In this document: one piece after another, positions 47,406-57,285 of the stretch
Layout: each line of letters begins with the position of its first letter
Numbering within the stretch: the stretch's first letter is position 1
DNA from: Tabrizicola fusiformis
Lineage (GTDB): Bacteria; Pseudomonadota; Alphaproteobacteria; Rhodobacterales; Rhodobacteraceae
Length of the DNA: 64,000 bases
Assembly (NCBI RefSeq): GCF_013328815.1
Contig: NZ_JABUHN010000002.1
Location: 372,001 to 436,000, forward strand
Direction: 5' to 3'
The notes under the pieces: model-generated
Told to the model about the DNA's origin: nothing
What the model saw: the letters and a program-made list of their open reading frames with translations, nothing else
Databases searched by the model: none
Translations under genes and position numbers: made by a program

Positions 47406-48737
47406 GTGCTGAGTGACCTTCTTTCGGGTGTGGGCGGAACCGCCTGGACCGTCCTGTTCTTTCTGGTCTCGCTCTCGATCATCGTCGCGGTCCATGAATA
47501 TGGCCATTACATCGTGGGCCGCTGGTCGGGCATCCATGCCGAGGTCTTTTCGCTGGGCTTTGGTCCGGTCCTGATCTCGCGGGTGGACCGGCGCGGCACG
47601 CGCTGGCAGCTGGCGGCCATCCCCTTGGGCGGTTTCGTGAAATTCCTCGGCGACAGCAACGCCGCCTCGGGCAAGGACGCCGAAGCCCTGTCGGGCCTGT
47701 CTGCGCAGGAACGGCGCCACACGATGCACGGCGCCCCCCTCTGGGCGCGGGCGGCGACGGTGGCGGCGGGGCCGGTGTTCAACTTCGTGCTGGCGCTGGT
47801 GGTTTACGGCGCGATGATCACCTGGCAGGGCGTGGCGACGGGCACCCCGACGGTGGGTGAAATGCGTCCCTATCCCTTTGCCGGGGCAACTTTGCAGGCG
47901 GGGGACCGCATCCTGTCGGTCAACGGCACCGAAACGCCTGATCTGGCAGGGTTTCTTGATGTGGTGGCCGAACTTCCCCCCGCCGCTGCGGTGACCTACC
48001 GTGTCGAGCGGGCCGGTTCGGTGACCGAGGTGCAGGGCCCCCATCCGATGCCGCCGGTGGTGATTTCGGTGCATCCGACCTCGGCTGCGATGCGGGCGGG
48101 CATTCAGGCGGGCGATGCGATCCTGTCGGCCAATGGCCAGCCCGTGACCGCCTTTTCCGAACTGCCCCCGATTGTCGAGGCTTCGGGCGGGGCGCCGGTT
48201 GACCTTGTGGTCTGGCGGGCCGGACAGGAGATGGACCTGACCCTGACCCCCGAGCGGCGCGATATTCCGCTGGCCGATGGCGGGTTTGAAACCCGCTGGC
48301 TGATCGGCCTGTCGGGCGGGTTGCTGTTTGAACCCGAACTGCGCCGCGCCGGGCCGCTGGAAACGGTCGAACTTGCCTTCGATCAAAGCTGGTTCGTGGC
48401 GAAATCCTCGCTCTCGGGCCTGTGGCATGTCGTCACGGGCGGGATCAGCAGCTGCAACATCTCTGGCCCCATCGGCATGGCCGAGGTGATGGGCGATGCC
48501 GCGCGTTCCGGGCCGGAGACCTTCTTGGCCATGCTGGCGGCGCTGTCGCTGGGCATCGGCCTTTTGAACCTGTTCCCGATCCCCGTGCTGGACGGCGGCC
48601 ATCTGGTGTTCCACGTCTGGGAGGCCGCGACCGGCCATCCCCCCTCGGACCGCGCGCTGGCGGTGCTGATGACGGCGGGGCTGGCGCTGGTGCTGTCCTT
48701 CATGGCCTTTGCCCTGACCAACGACCTTTTCTGCTGA
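47406..48737 (+). CDS. rseP: RIP metalloprotease RseP
   Basis: Site-2-type intramembrane zinc protease that cleaves membrane-bound anti-sigma factors in envelope stress response. The 443 residues begin at a GTG (47406) four bases after dxr. HEYGH in the first helix holds the zinc ligands and catalytic Glu, FGPVLIS follows, two PDZ-like regions lie at about 115-290, and the LNLFPIPVLDGGH motif near the C-terminus supplies the third zinc ligand. Confidence 0.94.
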   Translation: MLSDLLSGVGGTAWTVLFFLVSLSIIVAVHEYGHYIVGRWSGIHAEVFSLGFGPVLISRVDRRGTRWQLAAIPLGGFVKFLGDSNAASGKDAEALSGLSAQERRHTMHGAPLWARAATVAAGPVFNFVLALVVYGAMITWQGVATGTPTVGEMRPYPFAGATLQAGDRILSVNGTETPDLAGFLDVVAELPPAAAVTYRVERAGSVTEVQGPHPMPPVVISVHPTSAAMRAGIQAGDAILSANGQPVTAFSELPPIVEASGGAPVDLVVWRAGQEMDLTLTPERRDIPLADGGFETRWLIGLSGGLLFEPELRRAGPLETVELAFDQSWFVAKSSLSGLWHVVTGGISSCNISGPIGMAEVMGDAARSGPETFLAMLAALSLGIGLLNLFPIPVLDGGHLVFHVWEAATGHPPSDRALAVLMTAGLALVLSFMAFALTNDLFC

Positions 48738-48815
48738 CGGGCCATACTGCGGCCACATTTTTTGCATAACCCTCAGGGTGGGCGCAGGAGGGCGCCGGTT
48801 CTGAAGGAGATCGTC

Positions 48816-48953
48816 ATGCAACTGGTGATGGACGGCTATCGTGGGCTTTCGCTCTTGGTCCGGCTGAACTGGGATACGCTCTTCACCGTCGGAACCGTGA
48901 TCGTCGGGCTGCTGGCCGGGGCGTTTCTGGGCAGCGCAATCGTGCATCCCTGA
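48816..48953 (+). CDS. Small single-pass membrane protein between rseP and bamA
   Basis: A 45-residue ORF with a strong ribosome binding site (GAAGGAG) before the ATG. One hydrophobic helix (LFTVGTVIVGLLAGAFLG) follows an amphipathic N-terminus with MDGYRGLSLLVRLNWD. It is in the envelope operon region and in the same direction as its neighbours. No family is recognised; its position suggests a link to envelope assembly. Confidence 0.62.
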   Translation: MQLVMDGYRGLSLLVRLNWDTLFTVGTVIVGLLAGAFLGSAIVHP

Positions 48954-49101
48954 GCGGGGCCAATCGGCTTTGCCCGATTTATCCACAGTTTGATGGGGCG
49001 GAAGCCGCCACGCAGCACACGGATCGCCCTCAGCCTTTTGACAAGCCCTATCGTTCCGGCTAGTCAGGAACACAGGATTTTGTGAGGACCGGGGGCTGGT
49101 T

Positions 49102-51477
49102 ATGCGGAACGATACAGGCGCGACCAAGCTGCGGCGCAAAGGGGCGGCTCACCGCCTTGTGCGCCCGGCGCTTGTGGCGATTCTGCTTTCCGGCACGGTG
49201 CTTTCCACGCCTTTCCTCATGCCCGCCTTTGCGCAAAGCTACAGCTTCAGCAATGTCGTCGTCGAAGGAAACGTCAGCGTCGATGCCGCCACCATCCTGG
49301 CCTATGCGGGAATCGGGCGGGGCCAGTCGGTCAGCGGCGGCGAGTTGAATGACGCCTATCAGCGCATCGTCGGTTCGGGCCTGTTTGAATCGGTCGAACT
49401 GATTCCGCAGGGTGGCACGCTCAAGATCGTCGTGAAGGAATTCCCGATGGTCAACGTCGTGGATTTCGAGGGCAACAAGCGCCTGAAGGACGAGGCGCTT
49501 TCGGAAATCGCCAAGTCGAAGTCGCGCCGCGTCTATTCCCCCACCCAAGCCGAGGCGGATGCCGCCGCCATTGCCGAAGCCTACCGTGTGCAGGGCCGCC
49601 TTGCCGCCACGGTGGAACCCAAGATCATCCGCCGCTCGGGCGAGCGGGTGGATCTGGTGTTCGAAATCACCGAAGGCAAGGTGGTCGAGGTGGAGCGTCT
49701 GAGCTTCGTCGGCAACCGCGCCTTCAGCGACCGCCGCCTGCGGCAGGTGTTGCAGACCAAACAGGCCGGTTTCCTGCGGCAGGTGATCAAAGGCGACACC
49801 TTCCTGCCCGAGCGTCTGGATCTGGACAAGCAGCTTCTCAAGGATTTCTACCTGTCGCGCGGCTATATCGACGTGCAGGTTCTGGATGCCACCGGCGATC
49901 TGGCGCGCGAGCGGGATGCCGGCTTCGTCACCTTCACCGTGCGCGAGGGCCGCAGCTTCCGCATTGGTCAGGTTTCGGCGGTTTCTGCCATCGAGGGCGT
50001 GGCTGCCGCCGATTTTCAGGCGGTGATGCGCCTGCGTCCGGGCGTGACCTATTCGCCCGCCATCATCGACAACAACGTCACCCGGATGGAAGAGCTGGCC
50101 CTGCGCAAGGGGCTGAACTTCGTCCGGGTCGAGCCGAAGGTCACCCGCAACGACGCCGATGGCACGCTGGACATCCAGTTCGTGATCTCGCGCGGTGACC
50201 GGGTTTTTGTCGAGCGGATCGACATTGAAGGCAATACCACCACGCTGGATCAGGTGATCCGGCGTCAGTTCAAGACCGGCGAAGGCGACCCCTTCAACCC
50301 GCGCGAAATCCGTCAGGCCGCCGAACGCATTCGCGCGCTGGGTTTCTTCAAGGATGCCAAGGTCGATGCGCAGCAGGGTTCCGCCGCCGATCAGGTGGTG
50401 GTGAACGTCGATGTCGAAGAGGCGCCGACAGGCTCGCTGACCTTCGGGGCAAGCTATGGCGTGAACTCGGGGGCCGGTCTGAACATCGGCTTTTCCGAGA
50501 CCAACTTCCTTGGCCGCGGCCAGTCTCTTTCGGTCAATATCACCACCGGGACCGATACGGTTGACAGCTCGATTTCCTTTGTCGAGCCGGCCTTCCTTGG
50601 CCGCGATGTCGCGCTGAAATTCTCGGCCGGCTATCAGACGACCAACTATTCCGAGACCGCCTACAACACCCGCAGCATCTGGATTTCGCCCTCGGTCGAA
50701 TTCCCGCTGTCGGACCGCAGCCGTCTGGAACTGCGCTATCGCGTGTTCGAGGATGCGATTACCGATGTCGCCGGCGACGGCGATGACGCGGATACCGTTG
50801 CCGATTCCTCGGCCATCCTGCACCGCGAAGAGGCGATGGGCGGGCTGCTCGGTTCGGCCTTGGGCTATACCTATTCCTACGACACCCGCGGCAAGAGCAT
50901 CCAGCCGGGCGCAGGCGTGGTGTTCCGTTTCAGCCAGGATTTTGCCGGTCTGGGCGGCGATGTGAACTATGTCTCGACCTCGGTGCAGGCTCTGGCAGAG
51001 CGGCGCGTCTTCAAGGAAGAGGTCACGATCCGCGCCATCTTTGAAGGCGGCATGATCGCCACCTTCGGCGATTATGACAGCCGTATCACCGACCGCTTCA
51101 GCGGCAATGGCAAGATTCGCGGCTTTGCCCGCAACGGCTTTGGCCCGCGTGACCTGACCGCGACCAATCAGGATGCGCTGGGCGGCAATTACTATGCCGT
51201 TGCCCGGTTCGAGGCCGATTTCCCGCTGGGTCTGCCCGAGGAATATGGCATCAAGGGCGGCGCCTTCCTTGACGTGGGTTCGGTCTGGGGTCTGGACGAC
51301 ACGGCAGGCACCGCTGGTCCGGTGGACGATTCCATGCATCTGCGCTCGTCCATCGGTCTGTCGATGTTCTGGGATACGCCGATCGGCCCGCTGCGCTTCA
51401 ACTTTGCCCATGCGCTGGCCAAGGAAGACTATGACGAGGATCAGGTCTTTGACCTGACGATCTCGACCAAGTTCTGA
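49102..51477 (+). CDS. bamA: Outer membrane protein assembly factor BamA
   Basis: Omp85-family protein that inserts beta-barrel proteins into the outer membrane. The 791 residues start with a signal peptide ending MPAFAQ, then about five POTRA domains (about 48-415; VVVEGNVSVDAATI opens the first), then a 16-stranded barrel that ends in a C-terminal Phe (LTISTKF). FNFAHALAKEDYDE is typical of the last strands. It overlaps the Skp-like gene by one base. Confidence 0.95.
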   Translation: MRNDTGATKLRRKGAAHRLVRPALVAILLSGTVLSTPFLMPAFAQSYSFSNVVVEGNVSVDAATILAYAGIGRGQSVSGGELNDAYQRIVGSGLFESVELIPQGGTLKIVVKEFPMVNVVDFEGNKRLKDEALSEIAKSKSRRVYSPTQAEADAAAIAEAYRVQGRLAATVEPKIIRRSGERVDLVFEITEGKVVEVERLSFVGNRAFSDRRLRQVLQTKQAGFLRQVIKGDTFLPERLDLDKQLLKDFYLSRGYIDVQVLDATGDLARERDAGFVTFTVREGRSFRIGQVSAVSAIEGVAAADFQAVMRLRPGVTYSPAIIDNNVTRMEELALRKGLNFVRVEPKVTRNDADGTLDIQFVISRGDRVFVERIDIEGNTTTLDQVIRRQFKTGEGDPFNPREIRQAAERIRALGFFKDAKVDAQQGSAADQVVVNVDVEEAPTGSLTFGASYGVNSGAGLNIGFSETNFLGRGQSLSVNITTGTDTVDSSISFVEPAFLGRDVALKFSAGYQTTNYSETAYNTRSIWISPSVEFPLSDRSRLELRYRVFEDAITDVAGDGDDADTVADSSAILHREEAMGGLLGSALGYTYSYDTRGKSIQPGAGVVFRFSQDFAGLGGDVNYVSTSVQALAERRVFKEEVTIRAIFEGGMIATFGDYDSRITDRFSGNGKIRGFARNGFGPRDLTATNQDALGGNYYAVARFEADFPLGLPEEYGIKGGAFLDVGSVWGLDDTAGTAGPVDDSMHLRSSIGLSMFWDTPIGPLRFNFAHALAKEDYDEDQVFDLTISTKF

Positions 51478-52049
51478 TGATGCGCCGTCGCGTCCTTGGG
51501 GTGATCGTGGCCGGGGTTCTGGCCGCGATGCCTGTCTTGGCTCTGGCCCAGCAAGCTGCAACGCAGGCGCCGCTTCTGACGCTGGATGAAGAGCGGCTCT
51601 TTGCCGAGTCCCGCTTTGGCAAGGCGCTGATTGCGGCGCAAGAGGCCGATACCCAGGCGCTGATCGCCGAGAACCGCGAGATCGAGGCCGGGCTGGAAGC
51701 CGAAGAGCGCGACCTGACCGACCGCCGCGCCGGCATGGCCAAGGCGGCCTTCGATCCCTTGGCGCAGGCGTTCAACGACAAGGTGGAAAGCATCCGCAAG
51801 GCGCAGAAGGCCAAGTCCGATGTGCTGACCCGCCGCTTCGAGGATGAGCGGCGGCGGTTCTTTGAAACCGCAAGCCCGGTTCTGGCCCAGATCCTGACCG
51901 AGAGGGGTGCGGTTGCGATCATCTCGAAACGGGCTGTCATCGCCGGGTTCGACAATATCGACATCACCGAGGCGGCGATTGCCCGGCTGGATCAGGTGCT
52001 GGGCGATGGCGGGGTGCGTCCGCCGCAGCCGGTTCCGGCCACGCCCTAG
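51477..52049 (+). CDS. OmpH/Skp-family periplasmic chaperone
   Basis: A 190-residue periplasmic protein that likely escorts unfolded outer-membrane proteins to BamA. Signal peptide cleavage is expected at ALA-QQ. The body is a long charged coiled coil ([20 protein letters not shown]), then [15 protein letters not shown], the small Skp core motif. Adjacent ATGs at 51477 and 51480 are equally possible starts. Position after bamA supports the call. Confidence 0.87.
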   Translation: MMRRRVLGVIVAGVLAAMPVLALAQQAATQAPLLTLDEERLFAESRFGKALIAAQEADTQALIAENREIEAGLEAEERDLTDRRAGMAKAAFDPLAQAFNDKVESIRKAQKAKSDVLTRRFEDERRRFFETASPVLAQILTERGAVAIISKRAVIAGFDNIDITEAAIARLDQVLGDGGVRPPQPVPATP

Positions 52050-52126
52050 CGCGCCGCTTGTTTCACCGCCCGGGCCTTGCTAGTCAGTCAGAAGGCCCCG
52101 AAAAGAGGGCTTCACGAGGAGACACC

Positions 52127-52591
52127 ATGACCGAAGCCGCCGAACCGCTGCACGCCGACCTGTCGCTGATCCAGCGCATCATTCCGCATCGTTACCCTTT
52201 CCTGCTGGTGGACAAGGTGCGCGACATCCATGTCGGCAAATCCTGCATCGGCATCAAGAATGTCACCTTCAACGAACCGCAGTTTCAGGGCCATTTCCCG
52301 GGGATGCCGATTTTCCCCGGCGTGATGATCATCGAGGCGATGGCGCAGACCTCGGGCATCCTTGTGGGTCTGACGATGGATCTGGTGGACAAGAACGCCA
52401 ATGTTTTCTTCATGGGCGTCGATGCCGTGAAATTCCGCCGCAAGGTGGTGCCGGGGGACGTGCTGGAGCTGCATGTGACGGCGCTGCGCGGCGGCGGGCG
52501 GGTGTGGAAATTCGCCGGTCGTGCCATGGTTGGCGACGAGCTGGCCTGCGAGGCCGAGTTCATGGCCATGTTCGACGTGCCCAAGGCATGA
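52127..52591 (+). CDS. fabZ: 3-hydroxyacyl-ACP dehydratase FabZ
   Basis: Dehydrates 3-hydroxyacyl-ACP in fatty acid elongation. The 154 residues have the hot-dog fold motifs [11 protein letters not shown] and [20 protein letters not shown] with the catalytic His and Glu. CGAGGAG before the ATG supports the start at 52127. It overlaps lpxA by 4 bases and competes with LpxA for the same hydroxyacyl-ACP pool. Confidence 0.95.
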   Translation: MTEAAEPLHADLSLIQRIIPHRYPFLLVDKVRDIHVGKSCIGIKNVTFNEPQFQGHFPGMPIFPGVMIIEAMAQTSGILVGLTMDLVDKNANVFFMGVDAVKFRRKVVPGDVLELHVTALRGGGRVWKFAGRAMVGDELACEAEFMAMFDVPKA

Positions 52592-53385
52592 GCGTCGATT
52601 CCACAGCCCGCATCCACCCTTCGGCCGTGGTCGAGCCGGGCGCCGTGATCGGTGCGGGCTGTCAGATCGGCCCCTTCGCCCTGATCGGGCCCGAAGTGGT
52701 TCTGGGCGCGGGCGTGGTGGTGAAATCCCATGCGGTGGTGACCGGCTGGACCTCGGTCGGCGACGACACGGTGATCTTCCCCTTCGCCTGCGTCGGCGAG
52801 GTGCCGCAGGATCTGAAGTTCAAGGGAGAGCGGACCCGGCTGGTGGTCGGCGCCCGCTGCCGCATCCGCGAAGGGGCCACGCTGAACACCGGAACCGAGG
52901 GCGGCGGCGGCCTGACGCAGATCGGCGACGACTGCCTGCTGATGACCGGCGCCCATATCGGCCATGACGCCATCGTCGGCAACCGGGTGATCTTGGCCAA
53001 TCAGGTTGCCATCGCCGGCCATTGCCAGATCGGCGATGACGTGATCGTCGGCGGCCTTTCCGGCATTCACCAATGGGTGCGGGTCGGGCGGGGCGCGATC
53101 ATCGGCGCGGTGACCATGGTCACCAATGACGTGCTGCCCTATGGTCTGGTGCAGGGTCCGCGCGGCGAGTTGGACGGGCTGAACCTCGTCGGGCTGAAAC
53201 GCCGCGGGGTGGAGCGGGCCGACATCACCGCCATGCGCGCGGGCTATCAGATGCTGGCGCAGGGCGAAGGCTCGTTCCTCGAACGCGCCCGGCGCCTGCA
53301 GGACGAAACCGAAAGCGCCTATGTCCGCGAGATGTGCGATTTCATCCTGTCGCAATCCGACCGCAGTTTCCTGACCCCGAAATGA
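52588..53385 (+). CDS. lpxA: UDP-N-acetylglucosamine acyltransferase LpxA
   Basis: First enzyme of lipid A synthesis, moving a 3-hydroxyacyl chain from ACP to UDP-GlcNAc. The 265 residues form a hexapeptide-repeat beta-helix ([20 protein letters not shown]). [12 protein letters not shown] carries the catalytic His, and the C-terminal helices follow [13 protein letters not shown] overlaps both neighbours as ATGA. Confidence 0.95.
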   Translation: MSVDSTARIHPSAVVEPGAVIGAGCQIGPFALIGPEVVLGAGVVVKSHAVVTGWTSVGDDTVIFPFACVGEVPQDLKFKGERTRLVVGARCRIREGATLNTGTEGGGGLTQIGDDCLLMTGAHIGHDAIVGNRVILANQVAIAGHCQIGDDVIVGGLSGIHQWVRVGRGAIIGAVTMVTNDVLPYGLVQGPRGELDGLNLVGLKRRGVERADITAMRAGYQMLAQGEGSFLERARRLQDETESAYVREMCDFILSQSDRSFLTPK

Positions 53386-54176
53386 GCAGGCTCGCCATCA
53401 TCGCCGGGCGGGGCGGCCTGCCCGCTGCGCTGGTCGCGGCGCTGCCAGAGCGGCCCTTGGTCTGTGCGCTGGACGGTTTCCTGCCCGAGGGGCTGGTGCC
53501 CGATCAGGTGTTCCGGGTGGAGCGTTTGGCGCTGTTCCTGCGTGCGCTGGAAGATCAGGGCGTGACCCGCGTCACCTTTGCCGGCGCGGTGCAGCGGCCG
53601 CGGCTGGACCCGGCGCTGTTCGATCCGCAAACCGCGACCATGGTGCCGCGCCTGCTGGCTGCGATGCAGGCGGGCGATGATGCCACGCTGCGCGAGGTGC
53701 TGGCGATCTTTGAAGAGGCGGGGTTTCAGGTTCTTGGCACCGCCGAAATCGCCCCGCATCTGGTGCCGGGCGCCGGTGTGCTGGCGGGGCAGGTGACCCC
53801 GGCGGATGAACGCGACGCGGCGCGGGCCGAGGCGATTGTCGCCGCACTGGGCGCGGCCGATGTCGGGCAGGGCTGCGTGGTGGCGGCGGGCCTTTGTCTG
53901 GCGGTTGAGGCGCTGCCGGGCACCGATGCCATGCTGGCGCAGGTGGCCGCGCTGGGGGCGCCGCTGCGGCCCGGTAAGGGGCTGTTCTACAAGGCGCCGA
54001 AGCCGGGGCAGGATGCCCGCGTCGATCTGCCCGCGCTGGGGGTGCAGACAGTGGTGAATGCCGCTGCCGCCGGTCTGGCGGGGATCTGCTGGCAGGCGGG
54101 CGGGGTGATCTGTCTGGACTTGCCCGCGATGCAGGCCGAAGCGCAGGCGCGGGGCCTGTTCCTGTGGGCGCGTTAA
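53382..54176 (+). CDS. lpxI: UDP-2,3-diacylglucosamine diphosphatase LpxI
   Basis: Hydrolyses UDP-2,3-diacylglucosamine to lipid X in lipid A synthesis. This is the LpxI (formerly DUF1009) form found in alphaproteobacteria in place of LpxH. The 264 residues start LAIIAGRGGLPAALV and contain GKGLFYKAPKPGQDARVDLP, a typical C-terminal motif. It is coupled to lpxA (ATGA) and overlaps lpxB by 13 bases. Confidence 0.92.
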   Translation: MSRLAIIAGRGGLPAALVAALPERPLVCALDGFLPEGLVPDQVFRVERLALFLRALEDQGVTRVTFAGAVQRPRLDPALFDPQTATMVPRLLAAMQAGDDATLREVLAIFEEAGFQVLGTAEIAPHLVPGAGVLAGQVTPADERDAARAEAIVAALGAADVGQGCVVAAGLCLAVEALPGTDAMLAQVAALGAPLRPGKGLFYKAPKPGQDARVDLPALGVQTVVNAAAAGLAGICWQAGGVICLDLPAMQAEAQARGLFLWAR

Positions 54177-55327
54177 GGTTTTTTCTGATCGCGGGCGAGC
54201 CTTCGGGCGACCGTCTTGGCGCGGCGGTGATGGCTGGGCTGCGCGCGCTGGCGCCGGGGGTGGAGTTCGCCGGGGTGGGTGGCCCGCTGATGCAGGCCGA
54301 AGGGCTGCAAAGCCTGTTCCCGATGGAGGAACTCTCCATCATGGGTCTGGTCGAGGTGCTGCCGAAGTATTTTCCCTTGAAACGCCGCATCGCGCAGACG
54401 GCAGAGGCGGCTCTGGCCGCCCAGCCCGCCGCGCTCATCACCATCGACAGCCCGGATTTCTGCCTGCGGGTGGCCGGGATCGTCAAGGCGGCGCGGCCTG
54501 ACCTGCGCACCATCCATTATGTCGCGCCCTCGGTCTGGGCCTGGCGCCCCGGGCGGGCGGCGAAGATGGCCAAGGTGATCGACCATGTTCTGGCGCTCTT
54601 GCCCTTCGAGCCGCCCTATATGACCGCTGCGGGAATGACCTGCGATTTCGTCGGTCATCCGGTGGTGGCCGAAGCGCTGGCCACGCCGGCCGAAGCCGCA
54701 ATGATGCAGGGCGAGGGGCCGCTTGTCCTGACGCTGCCCGGCTCGCGCCGGGGCGAGGTGGCGCGGCTGGTGCCGGTGATCGGCGCCACGCTGGCGCGGG
54801 TGAAGGCGGTGCATCCGCAGGCGCGGGTGGTGCTTCCGACCGTGCGCGGGGTTGAGGGGCTGGTGCGCGAGTTGTCCACGGATTGGCCGATCCCCGCCGA
54901 GATCATCACCGACCCGGCGCGGAAACGGGCTGCCTTTGCCGCAGCCGATGTGGCGCTGGCGGCCTCGGGCACCGTCTCGCTGGAACTGGCGGCGAACGGC
55001 TGCCCGATGGTGATTGCCTATGACATGCACCCGCTGACGCTCTGGCTGATGCGGCGGGCGGCGCTGATCGACACGGTGACGCTGGTCAATCTGGTGTCTG
55101 ACAGCCGGGCGGTGCCCGAATTCATCGGCGAGAAATGCCGGGCGGACCTGATCGCCCCGGCGCTGCTCGATCTGTTGGCGCATCCCGGCGCGCAGGATCA
55201 GGCGATGCGCCTGACGATGGAGCGGCTGGGCAAGGGCGGAGAGCCGCCCGGGCTGCGGGCGGCGCGGTCGGTCCTGTCGGTCTTGGGGGATGGGCAGCGT
55301 GCCCGTCCTGCGGGGTCCGGTTCGTAG
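54164..55327 (+). CDS. lpxB: Lipid-A-disaccharide synthase LpxB
   Basis: Joins lipid X and UDP-diacylglucosamine to form the lipid A disaccharide. The 387 residues start at GTG (54164) inside lpxI. FLIAGEPSGDRLGA, HYVAPSVWAWRPGRA and LPGSRRGEVARL are family signatures. The last 14 residues (DGQRARPAGSGS region) are encoded by sequence resembling the GGATGGGCA palindromic repeat that follows, and the TAG stop is inside a repeat copy. The tail is therefore probably acquired and dispensable. Confidence 0.93.
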   Translation: MGALRFFLIAGEPSGDRLGAAVMAGLRALAPGVEFAGVGGPLMQAEGLQSLFPMEELSIMGLVEVLPKYFPLKRRIAQTAEAALAAQPAALITIDSPDFCLRVAGIVKAARPDLRTIHYVAPSVWAWRPGRAAKMAKVIDHVLALLPFEPPYMTAAGMTCDFVGHPVVAEALATPAEAAMMQGEGPLVLTLPGSRRGEVARLVPVIGATLARVKAVHPQARVVLPTVRGVEGLVRELSTDWPIPAEIITDPARKRAAFAAADVALAASGTVSLELAANGCPMVIAYDMHPLTLWLMRRAALIDTVTLVNLVSDSRAVPEFIGEKCRADLIAPALLDLLAHPGAQDQAMRLTMERLGKGGEPPGLRAARSVLSVLGDGQRARPAGSGS

Positions 55328-55426
55328 GATGGGCAATCTGCCCATCCCCGCCCTGAGGTTATTGGTCAGATGGGCAAATTGCCCATCCTACGGGTGCAAT
55401 GGGTAGGATGGGCAGATTGCCCATCC
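55288..55426. repeat. Tandem GGATGGGCA palindromes over and after the lpxB 3' end
   Basis: Four hairpin units with GGATGGGCA/TGCCCATCC arms: 55288-55308 (degenerate, within lpxB), 55327-55347, 55369-55387 (arms one base shorter) and 55406-55426. Flanking GTA and TAC bases extend some arms. A 25-base stretch from the second unit (55323-55347) is identical to one at 61556-61580. Confidence 0.85.
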
Positions 55427-55436
55427 CGATCATCCT

Positions 55437-56783
55437 TCAGCCGAACTGCTTTTCCAGCCACTTTTCCAGCCAGTGGATGTTGTAATCGCCGTTCTGGATG
55501 TCCGGCTCGGCCAGTAGCGCGTCAAACAGCGGCACGGTCGTTTCCACCCCGTCCACGATCAGCTCGCCCAGCGCGCGGCGCAGGCGGGCCAGCGCCTCGG
55601 GCCGGTCGCGGCCATGGACGATCAGCTTGCCGATCAGGCTGTCGTAATAGGGCGGGATCGAATAGCCGCCATAAAGCGCCGAATCCATCCGCACGCCCAA
55701 GCCCCCCGGCGCGTGGAACACCCGCACCTTGCCGGGGCAGGGGGCAAAGTTCGGCAGACGCTCGGCGTTGATCCGCACCTCGATGGCATGGCCGTTGATC
55801 TCAAGCTCATCCTGGCTGAACGACATCGGCAGGCCGGCGGCGACGCGGATCTGCTCGCGCACGAGGTCAACGCCGAAGATGCCTTCGGTCACCGGATGCT
55901 CCACCTGAAGCCGGGTGTTCATCTCGATGAAATAGAACTCGCCGTCCTCATACAGGAACTCGATCGTGCCGGCGCCGATATAGTTGATCTTGGCCACGGC
56001 ATCGGCGCAGGTCTTGCCGATCTCGGCCCGCAGCGCCGGGGTGATCACCGGGCCGGGCGCCTCTTCGAAGACCTTCTGGTGGCGGCGTTGCAGGCTGCAA
56101 TCGCGCTCGCCCAGATGCACCGCCTTGCCCTTGCCGTCACCGAAGACCTGAATTTCGATGTGGCGGGGCTTTTGCAGATATTTCTCGATATAGACTTCGT
56201 CATTGCCGAAAGCGGCCTTCGCCTCGCTCCGCGCGGTGCGGAAGGCGATCTCCAGCTCTTCGGCATTCTTGGCCACCTTCATGCCGCGCCCGCCGCCGCC
56301 GGCCGTCGCCTTGATGATCACCGGAAAGCCGATGGCCGCCGCCACACCGATGGCGGTCTCAAAATCGGGCACGCCGCCGTCGGACCCCGGCACCACCGGA
56401 ATCCCCAGCGCCTTGGCGGTTTCCTTGGCGGTGATCTTGTCGCCCATGATGCGGATATGTTCCGCAGAAGGGCCGATGAAGGTCAGGCCGTGATCTTCCA
56501 GCGCTTGGGCAAAGCTGGCGTTTTCCGACAGAAAGCCATAGCCCGGATGCACCGCCTGCGCGCCGGTGATCTCACAGGCCGAAATGATGGCGGATTTCTT
56601 GAGATAGCTTTCGCCCGAAGGCGCCGGGCCGATGCAGACGCTTTCGTCGGCCATTCGCACATGCATGGCGTCGGCATCCGCCGTCGAATGCACGGCGACC
56701 GATTTGATCCCCATTTCACGGCAGGCGCGGATCACGCGAAGGGCGATTTCGCCCCGGTTGGCGATCAGGATTTTCTCGAACAT
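55437..56783 (-). CDS. accC: Acetyl-CoA carboxylase, biotin carboxylase subunit
   Basis: Carboxylates the biotin on AccB with bicarbonate and ATP, starting malonyl-CoA synthesis. The 448 residues show the N-terminal [17 protein letters not shown], the ATP-grasp loop GGGGRGMKV and the catalytic [14 protein letters not shown]. Length is normal. It begins 4 bases after accB in the same operon. accA and accD are not in the window. Confidence 0.96.
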   Translation of the reverse strand: MFEKILIANRGEIALRVIRACREMGIKSVAVHSTADADAMHVRMADESVCIGPAPSGESYLKKSAIISACEITGAQAVHPGYGFLSENASFAQALEDHGLTFIGPSAEHIRIMGDKITAKETAKALGIPVVPGSDGGVPDFETAIGVAAAIGFPVIIKATAGGGGRGMKVAKNAEELEIAFRTARSEAKAAFGNDEVYIEKYLQKPRHIEIQVFGDGKGKAVHLGERDCSLQRRHQKVFEEAPGPVITPALRAEIGKTCADAVAKINYIGAGTIEFLYEDGEFYFIEMNTRLQVEHPVTEGIFGVDLVREQIRVAAGLPMSFSQDELEINGHAIEVRINAERLPNFAPCPGKVRVFHAPGGLGVRMDSALYGGYSIPPYYDSLIGKLIVHGRDRPEALARLRRALGELIVDGVETTVPLFDALLAEPDIQNGDYNIHWLEKWLEKQFG

Positions 56784-56787
56784 GGGC

Positions 56788-57285
56788 CTACTCGATGATC
56801 AGGAGCGGCGCGCCGTATTCCACCGGGTGGCCGTCGGTGACGAGGATGCGCTTGACCACACCGGCGCGCGGGGCCGGAATGTGGTTCATCGTCTTCATCG
56901 CCTCGATGATCAGCACGGTCTGGCCTTCGGTCACGGCGGCGCCCACGGTCACGAAGGGCGCAGCGCCCGGTTCGGCCGACAGATAGCAGGTGCCCACCAT
57001 GGGCGAGGTCACGGCACCCGGATGCTGGGCCGGGTCTTCCGGCGCGGCCGGAGCGGCGGCGGCAGCCGGGGCAGCGGCGGCGGCGATGGCCGGAGCGGGC
57101 GCGTATTGCACGGCGGGGGCGGCGGCAACCTGCACGATATTCGCCTGTTTGACGACGCGCACTTCCAGGCTGTCATCCTCGCCATATTCGCGCTTGACCG
57201 ACAGCTCGGTCAGGTCGTTCTTGTTCAGCAGCTCTGCAAGCGCCGAGATGAAGGCCACATCCGCTTCGGAACTATGTTTGCTCAT
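56788..57285 (-). CDS. accB: Acetyl-CoA carboxylase, biotin carboxyl carrier protein
   Basis: Carries biotin between the carboxylase and transferase halves of acetyl-CoA carboxylase. The 165 residues have an N-terminal helical segment, an Ala/Pro-rich flexible linker (about 60-85) and the biotinyl domain whose EAMKTMN motif contains the biotinylated Lys. GAGGAC precedes the ATG at 57285. It leads the accBC operon and diverges from preT. Confidence 0.95.
   Translation of the reverse strand: MSKHSSEADVAFISALAELLNKNDLTELSVKREYGEDDSLEVRVVKQANIVQVAAAPAVQYAPAPAIAAAAAPAAAAAPAAPEDPAQHPGAVTSPMVGTCYLSAEPGAAPFVTVGAAVTEGQTVLIIEAMKTMNHIPAPRAGVVKRILVTDGHPVEYGAPLLIIE

Noticed and set aside
45299-49139. Long minus-strand frames opposite cdsA, dxr and rseP
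   Set aside because: His/Arg/Gln-rich translations typical of antisense GC-rich frames; plus-strand genes are certain.
49060-51561. Minus-strand frame of 833 codons opposite bamA
   Set aside because: Shadow of a highly conserved gene; no ribosome site or motif.
54164-55327. Frameshift at the lpxI/lpxB junction
   Set aside because: The 13-base overlap with a GTG start keeps both frames intact; all signatures of both enzymes are present.
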